From: Phaeodactylum tricornutum CCAP 1055/1
Taxonomy: Eukaryota > Bacillariophyta > Bacillariophyceae > Surirellales > Neidiaceae
DNA length: 64,000 nt
Direction: 5' to 3'
Assembly: GCF_000150955.2 (NCBI RefSeq)
Contig: NC_011681.1
Coordinates: 791,501-855,500, forward strand
Under the pieces are notes generated by a model. The model worked only from the letters and a program-made list of their open reading frames with translations. It was not told where the DNA came from and made no database searches. Every line of letters starts with the position of its first letter. The stretch's first letter is position 1. Positions 54,357 through 64,000 of this stretch are shown here, piece after piece. A program made the position numbers and the translations under genes.

Positions 54357-55658
54357 TCATTCGGCATGGAATTTTCCGACCTGTAGTAAGGTGAATTCGT
54401 AGACGGGGAAAATCGTTCCGTTGACGGGAAAAGCGCGTAGCAGGGTGACACTGAGACCGCGAAAAAGGTAGCGGACACCGTACTGGCGGACCAAGTCGGC
54501 GCCGACGGTCAGCATGCGCAATTGCGATCGGGGTTGATCGAGCGGTGCGGTTTGAATGCGCGTTTTAATGACGTCGACCGGGTAAACGATCGCCCAGGTC
54601 AAGGAACCGGCACATCCGCCGGCAAAGGCGGAGGCCAACCAGGTGTGGGAGTGGTGGGGTACAAAGCTGTCGGGATCGTCGTTCCGCCCGTCGACAGTGG
54701 CTGCGGCCAAGGCACGCGAGAGAAGAAAAGTGTTGGCCCAGTCTTTGAGATAATCGTAAGTGGCAAAGTACAAACCAAAGGCGGGGACTTCCCGCCACGT
54801 AGTGACCCACCAGCCTTGGTACAAACGGGTGATACCGTGCTCCCGGACGATCGAGCGAATAGCCTGTACCGGACCTTTGAATTTGTAATCCGCACTACCC
54901 TTGCCGTGCTGTACTTGTAGTCGGCATTTGATGTGTTCCATGGGACAAATGATGGTACACTGTACGAGTCCGGCGAAGGATCCGCAGACGGAGGACTTTT
55001 GCCACGGATCGTGGGAATTAGTAGTAGTGACGGCGAGGGTAGCATCATCCACATCGCTTTCTAGACGATTCCAGTAGTCGGGATCCACCAGATACCGATC
55101 GTACCCTTTGGAGGCGAGGCCGTAACTGGAAAAGACCATAGCATTGATGGCTGCCGCAGCGGACAAGGGTGCCGCCATACCGCGAAACAAACTGCCGACA
55201 CCGCCGAATTCACCCAGCGTGGCGAGCAATCCGTTGGCGGGCGTCCCGGCCTTGATGACGGACGTTTGCATCCGTACCTTGACGGTATCAAAGGGATGTC
55301 CCACCACAACGGATGCGGATCCGGCGGCACCCCCGGCAAGGAAATCGTGCCAAAAGGTAACTTCCGTTTCGTCGTTGTCGTTGCAGTCGGCTCCGTCGGA
55401 AGGTATTCGTCCAGGTGTATGTACATGCCTGCCGGTATGTTTTCGTTTGGGATGTTCGGTGTAATCGGGTAAAAAGGCCAAGGTGTTGACGAATCGCGTT
55501 GTTGGTGAATCGACCAAAAGTGTTCGACAACTAACAGTAAACGAGGACGGAAAGCTTGTCCACGAGAACGGAGACGTGGACTTTGAATGCGGAACCAGGA
55601 AGAGGCTCGACCAAGAAGCTGTGTCTATTACTCTGTCCGTGGCACTATCCGTTGCCAT
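54357..55658 (-). CDS. Mitochondrial carrier (SLC25 family, ornithine/acylcarnitine-like)
   Basis: 433 residues from the first in-frame ATG at 55658; the frame is open further upstream without ATG. Three carrier repeats are present with the signature PxD/ExxK/R: GHPFDTVKVRMQT, CPMEHIKCRLQVQ and YPVDVIKTRIQT. Each is followed by a G-rich second helix (LFRGMAAPLSAAA, LYQGWWVTTWREVPAFGLYF, LFRGLSVTLLRAFPVNGTIF). The REVPAFG and RAFPVNG patterns recall basic-amino-acid and carnitine/acylcarnitine carriers. It would exchange metabolites across the mitochondrial inner membrane; the substrate is not settled. An N-terminal extension of about 150 residues is unusual for the family, so the start could lie further in or an intron may be missed. 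Confidence 0.85.
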   Translation of the reverse strand: MATDSATDRVIDTASWSSLFLVPHSKSTSPFSWTSFPSSFTVSCRTLLVDSPTTRFVNTLAFLPDYTEHPKRKHTGRHVHTPGRIPSDGADCNDNDETEVTFWHDFLAGGAAGSASVVVGHPFDTVKVRMQTSVIKAGTPANGLLATLGEFGGVGSLFRGMAAPLSAAAAINAMVFSSYGLASKGYDRYLVDPDYWNRLESDVDDATLAVTTTNSHDPWQKSSVCGSFAGLVQCTIICPMEHIKCRLQVQHGKGSADYKFKGPVQAIRSIVREHGITRLYQGWWVTTWREVPAFGLYFATYDYLKDWANTFLLSRALAAATVDGRNDDPDSFVPHHSHTWLASAFAGGCAGSLTWAIVYPVDVIKTRIQTAPLDQPRSQLRMLTVGADLVRQYGVRYLFRGLSVTLLRAFPVNGTIFPVYEFTLLQVGKFHAE

Positions 55659-56885
55659 GATACAAATCGGAGTAATGGGTGTAACTGCGTTGTGGGCAGT
55701 GCGGGCAGGATGGGTAAGGCGGGACTCGTCGCTGGCGCAGGTCGAAAATGACGGCGGTCGAGTCGATTGACAGTAAATGCGAGCGTTGTTGGCTTTCGAG
55801 CGCTTGGTCTTCTGTGCTCCGTTTGTAACAACCCGAACGTTTGCAGCAGCAATTCTTTCTGGATAAAAAGAGTGAAAGTAACAATGCTCTAGGGACGACT
55901 GGGTTGGACACCAACGGTTCCTGGAACGAACCGGAACGCACGTGTGCAACTGCACCCCGTTAATACCCGTAGAGCGTATTTAGAGATATCTATCTAGCAA
56001 TAGTAGGTGACACGATGGACACTGACGGTGTTGACTGCGAATGCGCAAAAGAAAAGCCAAAGCACGGTTATGGTATCGAGTGGATGGCGATTGCTGTCTT
56101 TGGTATCCTTGGTCTTCAGATTACTAGTTCGAATAGTCCGCTACCTACCCCTGGTATGGTCGGGCGTGTTGGATTGGCTACTCTAACTAGAGAGTAGGAG
56201 TATAGACGCAACTGGTACTCGATAGGGGCGGGGCCGGTGTAGTCTCACGGTCGACGTATGGATACCGAGTGGGCTGCCCTCTACATTGGACCCGGATTTC
56301 ACAACAAAAGCAGTACAGTCGCCGATTGTCATTTCCCAACGAGACAGTCGTGGTACACCCGGAGTTTACCATCCGCCTTCCCGGTGGAACAACTTGGTGC
56401 CGCGCGTGGGTGACGGTACCAGGTACGGACGGTGAGTCTACCGTTCGTTTCGTTTCTTCCAATCGAAGCGCCCCGAGGATTCTACACGACCACTCACCGC
56501 GGTGTTACGCTATAACAGGCGCGGTATATCCGTGTACGGAACCCCCCACCCGTCCCATCGACGCCCAAGGAGGACGGTTGGTTTGTTGGGTTGCCCAAGA
56601 TCATTCACAGTTTTACACTGTTCGTCGTTACCCAAGACTTACGCCAATTACTTAACAGAGACCCTGTGGGATCGGACGATACATAGTCGTGTCCAACGCT
56701 ATTCGCATCCATCAGTCCAACCAATCCACGGATCTATCCTATCTACCTTTCGACTACTGACTGACTGTAAGCTTCCTCGTGAGCCAGAAGCCAGTTGAAT
56801 CGCGCTCTTATTCAAGTACCTCGCTACCCACGGCACGTATATATATACATATACTCAAACGCAAACGCAACTTTGGTTCGTTGTC
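55659..56885. other. Intergenic stretch between carrier and STE24 genes
   Basis: About 1.2 kb. The best frame, 56269-56655 plus (128 residues), has no recognisable domain and no clear start context. A TATATATACATATAC run at 56839-56853 lies about 35-45 bp before the STE24 start and may be its TATA region. Confidence 0.45.
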
Positions 56886-58409
56886 ATGGATCGTTGGACG
56901 TCCTTGCCTTGGACGCCGTTCTATACGCAACAGTCGGCAAACGCTTCGACTTCTGCGGTATCGGTGGACGACCAGGATTCCCCCTTGCTCGCCTACTGGT
57001 CTCTAGCGGCCACGGTAGCCTTTACGATTGTCGTTTATTCCTTCGAAGGACATTTGGACGCCCGGCAGAAGATATCCTACCAACAGACATCGTTTCCGAC
57101 GGAACTCGAAACTACCGTACGCGCAATTGACCAGGAACGCGCCGCTTCTGGGAAAGAATCGGCCGCTCACGGTGAGTCCAAGGACGGTAATGGGGACAGC
57201 GACGAAAACAAGTCCGAGGCGGCCAGTCAACCGCTCTTGTCGCAGTTGCAGGCCAAGTTCCGGAGTGCGCAAACCTACGGTCTAGACAAGATCAATTTTG
57301 GAATCCTCGCCGGTACCTACGACACGGCGGAATCGGTCGTCTTTCTATTGCTCGGATTCCTACCCTACGTGTGGGACTGGTCCTGTCAATTGGGACAAAC
57401 CTACTTTGGCTATCACGATGAAGCAGCCTACGAAACCAACATCTCCCTCATCTTTCTCGCCATTATTACCCTCATTGGTACCGTCACGCAGTTGCCCTTT
57501 GAGCTATATTCCACCTTTCAGATTGAACGAAAACACGGATTCAACAAACAAACCCTCAGTCTCTTTTTTACCGACAAGATCAAATCGCTCCTCTTGACTT
57601 GTCTCATTGGTGGACCCTTTGTGGCGCTCTTGCTGTACATTATCCGCGTCGGCGGGGAGTACTTTTATTTGTACGTTTGGGCCTTTATGTTTGTCTTTTC
57701 TGCCGTCATGATGACGCTTGTACCCGTCTTTATCATGCCACTCTTTAACAAGTACGAACCCTTGCCGGATGGGGATTTGAAGACCCGAATTTACGCACTG
57801 GCCGATCGACTCCAGTATCCTCTTACCAAGTTGTTCGTCATGGATGGATCCAAACGCTCGTCGCATTCCAACGCCTTCATGTTCGGCTTTGGAAATAACA
57901 AGCGCATCGTCCTCTTCGACACGCTTCTGACTCAGGTACAGGAAGACGAAATCCTGGCCATTTTGGGACACGAACTCGGGCATTGGAAGTTGGGACACAC
58001 CTTGTCGAACTTTGCCGTTACCCAAATGTACTTTGGCGCCGCCTTTTACTTCTTTTCCCTCACCTACGGCTCCCGCTCACTCTACGCGGCTTTTGGCTTT
58101 GACGACGTCTCCCGACCCGTCCCCACCATTGTCGCACTTTTGTTGTTCTTCCAAACACTCTGGGCACCCGTCGACAAGATACTTTCCTTTATACTCACCA
58201 TTACCTCCCGCCATAACGAATTTGCGGCCGACCGCTTTTCCGTCGACCTAGGAATGTCGCAGAAACTGCAGTCTGGCTTGTGCAAAATCCATCTCGAGAA
58301 TTTGGGCGCCATGTGTCCGGATCCCTGGTACTCCACCTACCACTACTCCCATCCACCCCTGGTTGAACGACTGGGCGCCATGATGGCTCTGGATAGAAAG
58401 ACCAAGTAA
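56886..58409 (+). CDS. STE24: CAAX prenyl protease 1 (STE24/ZMPSTE24), M48 family
   Basis: Single exon, 507 residues. The zinc motif is LGHELGHWKLGHT (HELGH near residue 360); the third ligand Glu is in HNEFAADRFSVDLG (near 443). Several hydrophobic helices flank the active site, including FTIVVYSFEGHLDARQ at the N-terminus, FLLLGFLPYVWDWS, LSLFFTDKIKSLLLTCLIGGPFVALLLYIIR and VFSAVMMTLVPVFIMPLFNKYEPLPDG; the last is diagnostic for STE24. The enzyme sits in the endoplasmic reticulum and inner nuclear membrane and removes the last three residues of prenylated CAAX proteins, and also clears clogged translocons. A Glu/Ser/Lys-rich insert of about 40 residues after the first helix is a diatom-style addition. 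Confidence 0.95.
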   Translation: MDRWTSLPWTPFYTQQSANASTSAVSVDDQDSPLLAYWSLAATVAFTIVVYSFEGHLDARQKISYQQTSFPTELETTVRAIDQERAASGKESAAHGESKDGNGDSDENKSEAASQPLLSQLQAKFRSAQTYGLDKINFGILAGTYDTAESVVFLLLGFLPYVWDWSCQLGQTYFGYHDEAAYETNISLIFLAIITLIGTVTQLPFELYSTFQIERKHGFNKQTLSLFFTDKIKSLLLTCLIGGPFVALLLYIIRVGGEYFYLYVWAFMFVFSAVMMTLVPVFIMPLFNKYEPLPDGDLKTRIYALADRLQYPLTKLFVMDGSKRSSHSNAFMFGFGNNKRIVLFDTLLTQVQEDEILAILGHELGHWKLGHTLSNFAVTQMYFGAAFYFFSLTYGSRSLYAAFGFDDVSRPVPTIVALLLFFQTLWAPVDKILSFILTITSRHNEFAADRFSVDLGMSQKLQSGLCKIHLENLGAMCPDPWYSTYHYSHPPLVERLGAMMALDRKTK

Positions 58410-58562
58410 ATTTATACGGACGCCAAAAAAGGAACGGCGTACGGATTGTATCGGATCACGGGTCTCCACGAAACAAGTCACACTATTAACTCTTGAAAGT
58501 TATATGTTGTGTTTAGGAGTGTCGTTTTAGTCTAATCTGTAACGGAACAGTGGGTACCAGAG

Positions 58563-59306
58563 CTACGCTGCCGCAGCGGAACACTTGCCGCCGTAGAGTA
58601 GATTGCCCATGTCTTCCATAGCGGCGATAACGTGCAGCAATGAGTCGTACGTTTCTTGAGCCTTGGACAGCTGCCCTAACCGGAACAGGAGATCGAGTTC
58701 CTGTTTCATACTGAGACACGACACCAAGTGCAACTGTTGCAATCGGGCATAATCCCTTTCTTGTTCACACTGCTCGGAGTATTCGTGCACAATTTTGCGA
58801 CTCATTACGAACAGCCTCAACGCACACCGGTTGAAGGATTCGATTTTGCGAGGGTTTTTGGAACTACGCGCGATCAGTACCTTGGCCACGGCCATGTTGT
58901 AAATGACGATGGATGCTCCCCAGGTTTGCTTACTCAGGATGGCATTCCTTTCGATGCTCTCCATACGAAGAGGGAAAAACGAGCGATTGCTGTTGGTTAG
59001 GAGGATTCGTTGAATCGATTCGAAGTCTTGCTCGTCGTGCGCGATGAGCTCCACCGAAGCACGATAGGGCTCTTGACCGAGGACCATGGCGGGCATCGCC
59101 ATGCGGAGAAAGGCGTTGTGAAGAAGCAACGGAATACTTCGACAACCGTCTGGTTCTCGATCGTTTATAAACACGATCTTTAGGACTTCGACGGCTTCTT
59201 TCAACGTAGAGACAGCTTTATCGTATAATCCCCGCTCCATCAAAACGATCCCCATGTTGTTGAGAGCAACAGATGCCTGAAAGAGTTTATCGTTGTGTCC
59301 ATTCAT
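58563..59306 (-). CDS. TPR-like protein
   Basis: Single exon, 247 residues from the ATG at 59306. The opening ASVALNNMGIVLMERGLYDKAVSTLKEAVEVLKIV is one clear tetratricopeptide unit. Later helices (SIVIYNMAVAKVLIA, FNRCALRLFVMSRKI, QQLHLVSCLSMKQELDLLFRLGQLSKAQETYDSLLHVIAAME) are compatible with more divergent units. Short TPR proteins starting this way are numerous in diatoms; no enzymatic domain is present and partners are unknown. Confidence 0.75.
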   Translation of the reverse strand: MNGHNDKLFQASVALNNMGIVLMERGLYDKAVSTLKEAVEVLKIVFINDREPDGCRSIPLLLHNAFLRMAMPAMVLGQEPYRASVELIAHDEQDFESIQRILLTNSNRSFFPLRMESIERNAILSKQTWGASIVIYNMAVAKVLIARSSKNPRKIESFNRCALRLFVMSRKIVHEYSEQCEQERDYARLQQLHLVSCLSMKQELDLLFRLGQLSKAQETYDSLLHVIAAMEDMGNLLYGGKCSAAAA

Positions 59307-60332
59307 GGTGATTTACTGGCATCGAGGTCCCTACCATAGATATCCTCGGCCCGAGACGTACTATGTGCGCCTAAAGTGTGCGCAAGATACGAAAGCTGCC
59401 CCCGTGTGGGGGAAAGGCAAAAAATGCTCACGGATTTTCCTCGCAGAATGTGCGAAAATTGTTGTCAGCAACTGTTTCGAATACGGTTGATGTACAAGAT
59501 GAAAAAATCGCTTACTCAGCTATAGTCTGATATCTTGTTCCATAACTCACTGTCACTGGCAGTCAGTTTCGATAAATCTGAGTTTTCTCCGGGATGAGAA
59601 ATAATTGCGTCTATAAGAGACAACGACACCAAATAGCTCGGGCGTTAAGGAAGATAAGTCCCGACTATCTCTTTTTATTTGGAAAATAGTAGGCTTCCTT
59701 ATCGTGAGAGATTGTTTAGTCTGGATGGTGCTCCACTTCAATGGTTCCTTGAAAAATGCGAAACACAATCCGTTTCGACCTGGCAGTTGAGAAGTTGAAG
59801 TATGACTCTGGACTTATCATTTCCCCGGATGATCAATAAAAACGATGCACAGAAATAGATGCAATCCTTGTGTGCAATACATATATGTTACTCTCAGTAA
59901 AAAAGATAGTACTTACATTATGTAAACTTATATAATTTCGCTATCTTGGAGTGTCATCGTCAGAACGTTACTAATAGTAAGAAAACAAGGGAAGGGTCCA
60001 CGACAAAATCAAGCAATCCCGGAATCGAAGGTGATTTATGTGTTTCGAGCCAAGCCATCGGATGCTCTTCGAACAAAGAGTTTGACGGAGAATCAGAAAT
60101 CCGTCCAATTCCCACTTAAGATTATCGCAGGGTCTATCCTCTGTTTGCTTAGAGGAGCTTGCCGGCAAGTGTGTTTTCGGACCAGAGCAGTGTTCGGAAA
60201 AACACGCCCGGTGATTTTGCGTACTGCGCGCAATCACGAGGTTGAAATTTTGTTGCTTTTGACTATGGAAAAGGTCAGACGACGATGAAACGTAAACCGT
60301 GATATGTTGGTCTCGTAATCCGCACCTATCGC
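59307..60332. other. Intergenic stretch, AT-rich
   Basis: About 1 kb between the TPR gene promoter and the 3' end of the aldo/keto reductase. Only short overlapping frames; nothing recognisable. Confidence 0.55.
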
Positions 60333-61478
60333 TTAATCTGTCTGAAAAATATTCTGAATCATCGGTTTCTGAACCGACGATGCTGCTTGATCCAATTCTT
60401 CGATTGCGTCAGGCTTGAGTCTCCATTGGGTGACTGCAATATTTTCACGAGCTTGATCCACTGTCCGACATCCCGGTATTGGAACAGTACCTTTGCATAC
60501 TGCCCAATTTATAGCTACTTGCGACTGGCTCTTGTTATAATCTTTCGAGATGACCTGAAGTGTATTCAAGAGGCCCCGTGCACCAGGAAGAAGTTCGCGA
60601 AACAATTGTCGTCTCGGATTTCCCGGGCGCGGAAGATTGTCCAGATCATACTTTCCCGTCAGTAATCCCAAACAGAGGGGCGAATAGGAGATAAGACGAC
60701 AACCAACGTCGTCACATGCCGCATTCATCTGTTGGGCCACCCCGTAGGTCATCAAGGAATATTGTATCTGAGCGGTCGCCAAGGGAACGTTCCGCCCCTT
60801 CATGAACGAAGCTACCTTCCGTAATTGATTGGGTCCGTAATTACTGACCCCGACCGCTTGACTGAGACCAGCATCGTAAATGTCTGCTAGACCGTTCCAT
60901 ATGGCACCCTCCTGGAAAGGTTGGTAGTTGGCGGTTGACCAGTGAGCTTGCGCAATCGCCAACTGAGGTTGCTGCAACCGATCCAGTGAAGCATTCGCCG
61001 CATTCAAAAGACTTTGACGCGTGATTCTCCAAGGATAGGGAGCAAATTTGGTGGCGACTTGCTGTGCATTTTGGACCCCGTCGGATGCACTGGCCACCGA
61101 CCACCAGGGTTTTGCGACGGACGTCTGTTCTAGCTGGTAGCGTCTTTCGAAAGATCCGAGAAGCATTTCTGCTCGTCCGTTTAAATCGAGAGTTCCGTAG
61201 CTATCGGCCGTATCAAAAACGGTCACACCCGCTTCTCGAACTAGTCGATAGGCTTCGTATATTTCTTCGTCTTGAGAAGGGTCGTAGTTGAAGAGTAATC
61301 GGTTTCCCCAACTCCACGTCCCGCACCCTATCTCACTAATGGTTATGGGACCGGCTGTTACACGACCGACGCGTTGGGTGCTGGTCGTGAAACCGAACTG
61401 CAGGGCATCCGATGGCGTGTTGGCGTCAGATAATAGCCAAAATGATCCCAATGCCAAAATCAGTCCATTCCTGATCAT
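60333..61478 (-). CDS. Aldo/keto reductase
   Basis: Single exon, 381 residues. The N-terminus has a hydrophobic segment (NGLILALGSFWLLSDAN) then SDALQFGF, so secretory or plastid targeting is plausible. The AKR barrel is complete: GCGTWSWGNRL, VREAGVTVFDTADSYGTL (Asp and Tyr of the tetrad), ATKFAPYPWR (Lys), LAIAQAHW (His), QAVGVSNYGPNQLRKV, ATAQIQYSLM, ISYSPLCLGLLTGKYD and the coenzyme-binding IPGCRTVDQARENIA. It would reduce aldehydes or ketones with NADPH; the substrate is unknown. It resembles plant plastid AKRs of the pyridoxal-reductase-like or At1g06690-like group, by inference. Confidence 0.9.
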   Translation of the reverse strand: MIRNGLILALGSFWLLSDANTPSDALQFGFTTSTQRVGRVTAGPITISEIGCGTWSWGNRLLFNYDPSQDEEIYEAYRLVREAGVTVFDTADSYGTLDLNGRAEMLLGSFERRYQLEQTSVAKPWWSVASASDGVQNAQQVATKFAPYPWRITRQSLLNAANASLDRLQQPQLAIAQAHWSTANYQPFQEGAIWNGLADIYDAGLSQAVGVSNYGPNQLRKVASFMKGRNVPLATAQIQYSLMTYGVAQQMNAACDDVGCRLISYSPLCLGLLTGKYDLDNLPRPGNPRRQLFRELLPGARGLLNTLQVISKDYNKSQSQVAINWAVCKGTVPIPGCRTVDQARENIAVTQWRLKPDAIEELDQAASSVQKPMIQNIFQTD

Positions 61479-62085
61479 AGTCCGCGTACTCGTTTTTGGG
61501 TGGAGGGTCTAATATCGGTAAAGTAGAGATACAGTAGAGATACGGGCGAACTAGCGAAGCAAGTAGGTGTTTCGATTCAACAGTTGTCCTCTGAGATCAA
61601 ACGCAGTGTGACACAATAGGAGAGGAAGGGAATGCTGCGAGTCTCTCGCAATGTTGTCATCACTAACACAATCAGGCAATCAATCGTCCAATCTTTTGTC
61701 CAATCGTCGAGATCACCGTCCTGCACGATAAGGAACGCGTTGGAGTGAGCCTTGGTCGGGGGGGGTGCCTGTCGTTCGGCCGTCCATCTTACTGTTTCCG
61801 TATTTCAAAATTCCAACATTGAAATTTTAAATTCCAAAACAATTCACGTTTGACGAAAACAAATGCCAACGCCCCTGTATAAACCAAACAATCTTTGGGA
61901 CTGGGCGAAGATTTCCTTACCGTTCACACGTTCCTATTTGATGCGGAACCTCGGTAACGGCAGGTTGCAGAGGGTCTTAGTGGGAGCCAAAGATACACAA
62001 CCATTAGCAGGAAAGCCCCGAATGCACAAGCCTGTAACTGTCATCAACGGAGGGTATTTTGGGCTCGGGACGAAAGATCTTTTCA
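61479..62085. other. Divergent promoter region, AKR and acetyltransferase
   Basis: 607 bp, containing a G7 run near 61756-61765 and an ATG-initiated frame from 61863 that overlaps the start of the acetyltransferase in another frame. Confidence 0.5.
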
Positions 62086-62700
62086 ATGACCTCGTCTTCC
62101 ATGTCCGAAAAAGAAAAGTCGCTGGCGGGTGAACTCTACCAGGCGTTCGATCCCGAACTCGTACAGGAACGCGCCAACGCCAAATTGTTGTGCTGGAAAT
62201 TCAACCGCACTTCACCTCTGGAAATCGAGGAGCGTAAAGCGTTGTTGCAAGAGATGGTCGGTGTGGATGACGCTTTGATTGAACCGCCGTTCCATCTGGA
62301 TTACGGATACAATATGAAAATTGGCAAGAACTTTTACGCCAATCACGGCTGTACCTTCCTCGATTGCAACGTGATTACAATTGGCAATAATGTTATGCTA
62401 GCTCCGCACGTAATCTTAACCGCAGCTACGCATCCACTGTCGGTTGTGGAACGTCGGAATGGTGACGAACTGACGGGGCCCATCACCATCGGCAACGACG
62501 TTTGGATCGGCGCCAACGCAACCGTACTCCCCAACGTGACGATCGGCAACAACGTCGTGATTGGGGCAGGTGCAGTGGTCAACAGAGACATTCCCGACAA
62601 CGTAGTATACGGAGGTGTCCCCGCAAAGATTATTCGGTCTCTGAAAGGAGACGCTCGGGATGATGAACGCCCCCCGTCGGGCGAGCCCCGGGCTACCTAA
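62086..62700 (+). CDS. Maltose/galactoside O-acetyltransferase (left-handed beta-helix)
   Basis: 204 residues from the ATG at 62086; the ATG at 62101 (MSEKEKSLAGELYQAFDPEL) matches the family start and may be the real one. The N-terminal helical domain ERANAKLLCWKFNRTSP is typical of Mac/LacA enzymes. The hexapeptide helix follows: FHLDYGYNMKIGKNFYANHGCTFLD, IGNNVMLAPHVILTAATHPL (with the catalytic His in THPL), GPITIGNDVWIGANATVLPNVTIGNNVVIGAGAVVNRDIP and the closing YGGVPAKIIR. It acetylates sugars with acetyl-CoA. The compact, bacterial-looking sequence without targeting extension suggests an old transfer, but codon use matches neighbours. Confidence 0.92.
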   Translation: MTSSSMSEKEKSLAGELYQAFDPELVQERANAKLLCWKFNRTSPLEIEERKALLQEMVGVDDALIEPPFHLDYGYNMKIGKNFYANHGCTFLDCNVITIGNNVMLAPHVILTAATHPLSVVERRNGDELTGPITIGNDVWIGANATVLPNVTIGNNVVIGAGAVVNRDIPDNVVYGGVPAKIIRSLKGDARDDERPPSGEPRAT

Positions 62701-62841
62701 CGACTCGAGGAATATACGCTAGGTCCACGGGTTATACTATATACACAAAAAATGAGCATAAGCTTATATTTTACAAATTTCTCCCCAGGGAAAATCTATT
62801 CAATCTGTTTGCGTAGCGATTGCGACAGCAATTCCATTCAT

Positions 62842-63947
62842 CTAGTTCCAAAACTTGCTAAAATCGTTGGATGGATTGTGCAGATGCGTCAAGGAAAGAT
62901 CGTACCCGTACCGATTCTTGTAGTGATTGTTGGCGTTGACCTTGAGGACGCCAAAGTGAATGTAAAAGTGCGCCCGTAAATTGCCGTGATTACCCGTACG
63001 GAAGCCCCCGCCGTGGACCGTGTTGCCCGGAACCAAGAGCAACTTTCCCCACGGTACAAACACGATGTTCCCCATTTTGATCACACCGTCATCCGGATTA
63101 CCCGTCCACAGTTGTAAAAACATACCCGCTTTCGTCAACGGTAGAAATCCGAGATACGGCATGGGATCTGATCCGTCCAAATCATCCCATTGGTAATCAA
63201 TGTGAGCGTTTTGTGGAACGGCCTGACTGTCGGTGAACATTACCGAAAAGCGATACTTCATGGTTGATGACTCGTGCCAGGACTTGCAAAATTTTTGCTC
63301 CAGCACAAATTGCCGCAGGACCGCATCAAATAGATCGAGCGATGGGCCGCAGCGGGCGAGGAACTGTTTTTCCGTTCGGGTATTGCTACTGGCGGCGAAC
63401 GATTGCTGCAAATTGCTGCCATCGTACATACGGTACCGTACACTCATGGAAGATTTGCCCGATACTCGGTTGTACTGTTGCTGTCCCGTCAGTTTGGTAG
63501 GATCCGGAACGCTGTCGCCCATCTCCCACAGCATGGATTCGAGATCTGGTGGGCACGTAAGGACGGCACCGCCAACTTGGTGTATAAGATCGGGGCAATC
63601 GTCCAGATGCAAAATTCGGTACTCATCTCCGATTGGTCTCGCGACTGTCGAACACACTTTTTCCTCTCTCGGCTCGCCTCTTGGACAAGGTGCTTCGAAG
63701 CTTACCAAATGAGGCGGTGACTCCATTGTTTCCGGTACCTCGTTCAACGACAGGGCAGATTCTGCAAGCGTTGCTTCGGAATCGGCCACTAGACGCTTCT
63801 TTTGTGCTACAGCCGTCTCGGTAGAACTTGTAGGCCTACATTGGATCGCCGAACGAATCCGTTTGAGAAAGGATGTCTCTCGTGTACAACAAAAGTTCCA
63901 ATAAATGCACGAGACGATACTTACATTGGTCGTTTTTGGGAAGCCAT
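62842..63947 (-). CDS. 2-oxoglutarate/Fe(II)-oxygenase-like protein
   Basis: Exons 63947-63925 (only 23 nt, encoding MASQKRP plus two bases) and 63835-62842; the 89 bp intron has donor GTAAGT and ends TAG. Total 338 residues. The C-terminal half carries the metal-binding pattern of a double-stranded beta-helix dioxygenase: NAHIDYQWDDL (HxD), LQLWTG, VFVPWGKLLLVPGNTVHGGGFRTG (distal His and a following Arg) and RAHFYIHFG. These fit iron and 2-oxoglutarate binding, though cupin-like folds are an alternative. The substrate is unknown. An acceptor 10 bp further in (AAG) would also keep frame after a one-residue change, so the exact junction is not fixed. Confidence 0.68.
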
Positions 63948-64000
63948 GCTGTGTCTGGTACAATTAGTGCCACGGTCGGAGGAATCGGCGTTGGCTCTTA

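Noticed and set aside
56269-56655. 128-residue plus-strand frame in the STE24 upstream region
   Set aside because: No recognisable domain or relation to neighbours; reads like promoter DNA that happens to lack stops.

Overview
The window looks like nuclear DNA of a pennate diatom, most likely Phaeodactylum tricornutum or a close relative. Four things point that way. Genes are compact, with few short GT-AG introns of about 50-250 bp. Several proteins start with a signal peptide followed by a Phe-containing cleavage site, typical of diatom plastid presequences. There is a Ty1/copia-type element of the kind common in diatoms. The housekeeping genes are eukaryotic (Sm D3, CSN2, a UBR1-type ligase, a dynamin, STE24). 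The species name is an inference from style, not from a database match.

Layout. 0-7 kb: end of a GNAT gene, a three-exon leucine-rich-repeat protein, spliceosomal Sm D3, a possible 53-residue small gene and an ankyrin-repeat protein. 7-15 kb: a small conserved-looking protein, a gene-poor stretch with a decayed BCS1-like AAA-ATPase relic, and a seven-transmembrane receptor with a repeated Cys-rich ectodomain. 15.3-20.5 kb: one copia element, reading leftwards, broken, with terminal repeats about 5% diverged. It ends only 93 bp before the start codon of an SLC10A7-like transporter. 20.6-30 kb: that transporter, CSN2, an unusual importin-alpha-like Armadillo protein, and a VHL-beta-domain protein fused to an HExxH metallopeptidase. 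30.4-40.2 kb: one giant N-recognin gene (about 3,211 residues, three exons). 40.7-52.7 kb: M14 carboxypeptidase, NOL12/RRP17, exostosin-type glycosyltransferase, dynamin-related GTPase, FAM50/XAP5, a probably plastid GNAT, a probably plastid mini-RNase III and a hypothetical protein. 52.9-64 kb: a Mug135-like protein, mitochondrial carrier, STE24 protease, TPR-like protein, aldo/keto reductase, maltose/galactoside acetyltransferase and a 2-oxoglutarate-oxygenase-like protein.

The genes do not form one pathway. Themes that recur are protein turnover (UBR ligase, CSN2, STE24, two peptidases, VHL-like domain) and RNA metabolism (Sm D3, NOL12, FAM50, mini-RNase III). Exon structures were built by hand: for each multi-exon gene the splice sites were chosen so that summed exon length is a multiple of three and the joined protein continues the family pattern. 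Those for the VHL-zincin gene and the first intron of the UBR gene are less certain. I found no rRNA, tRNA or CRISPR array.
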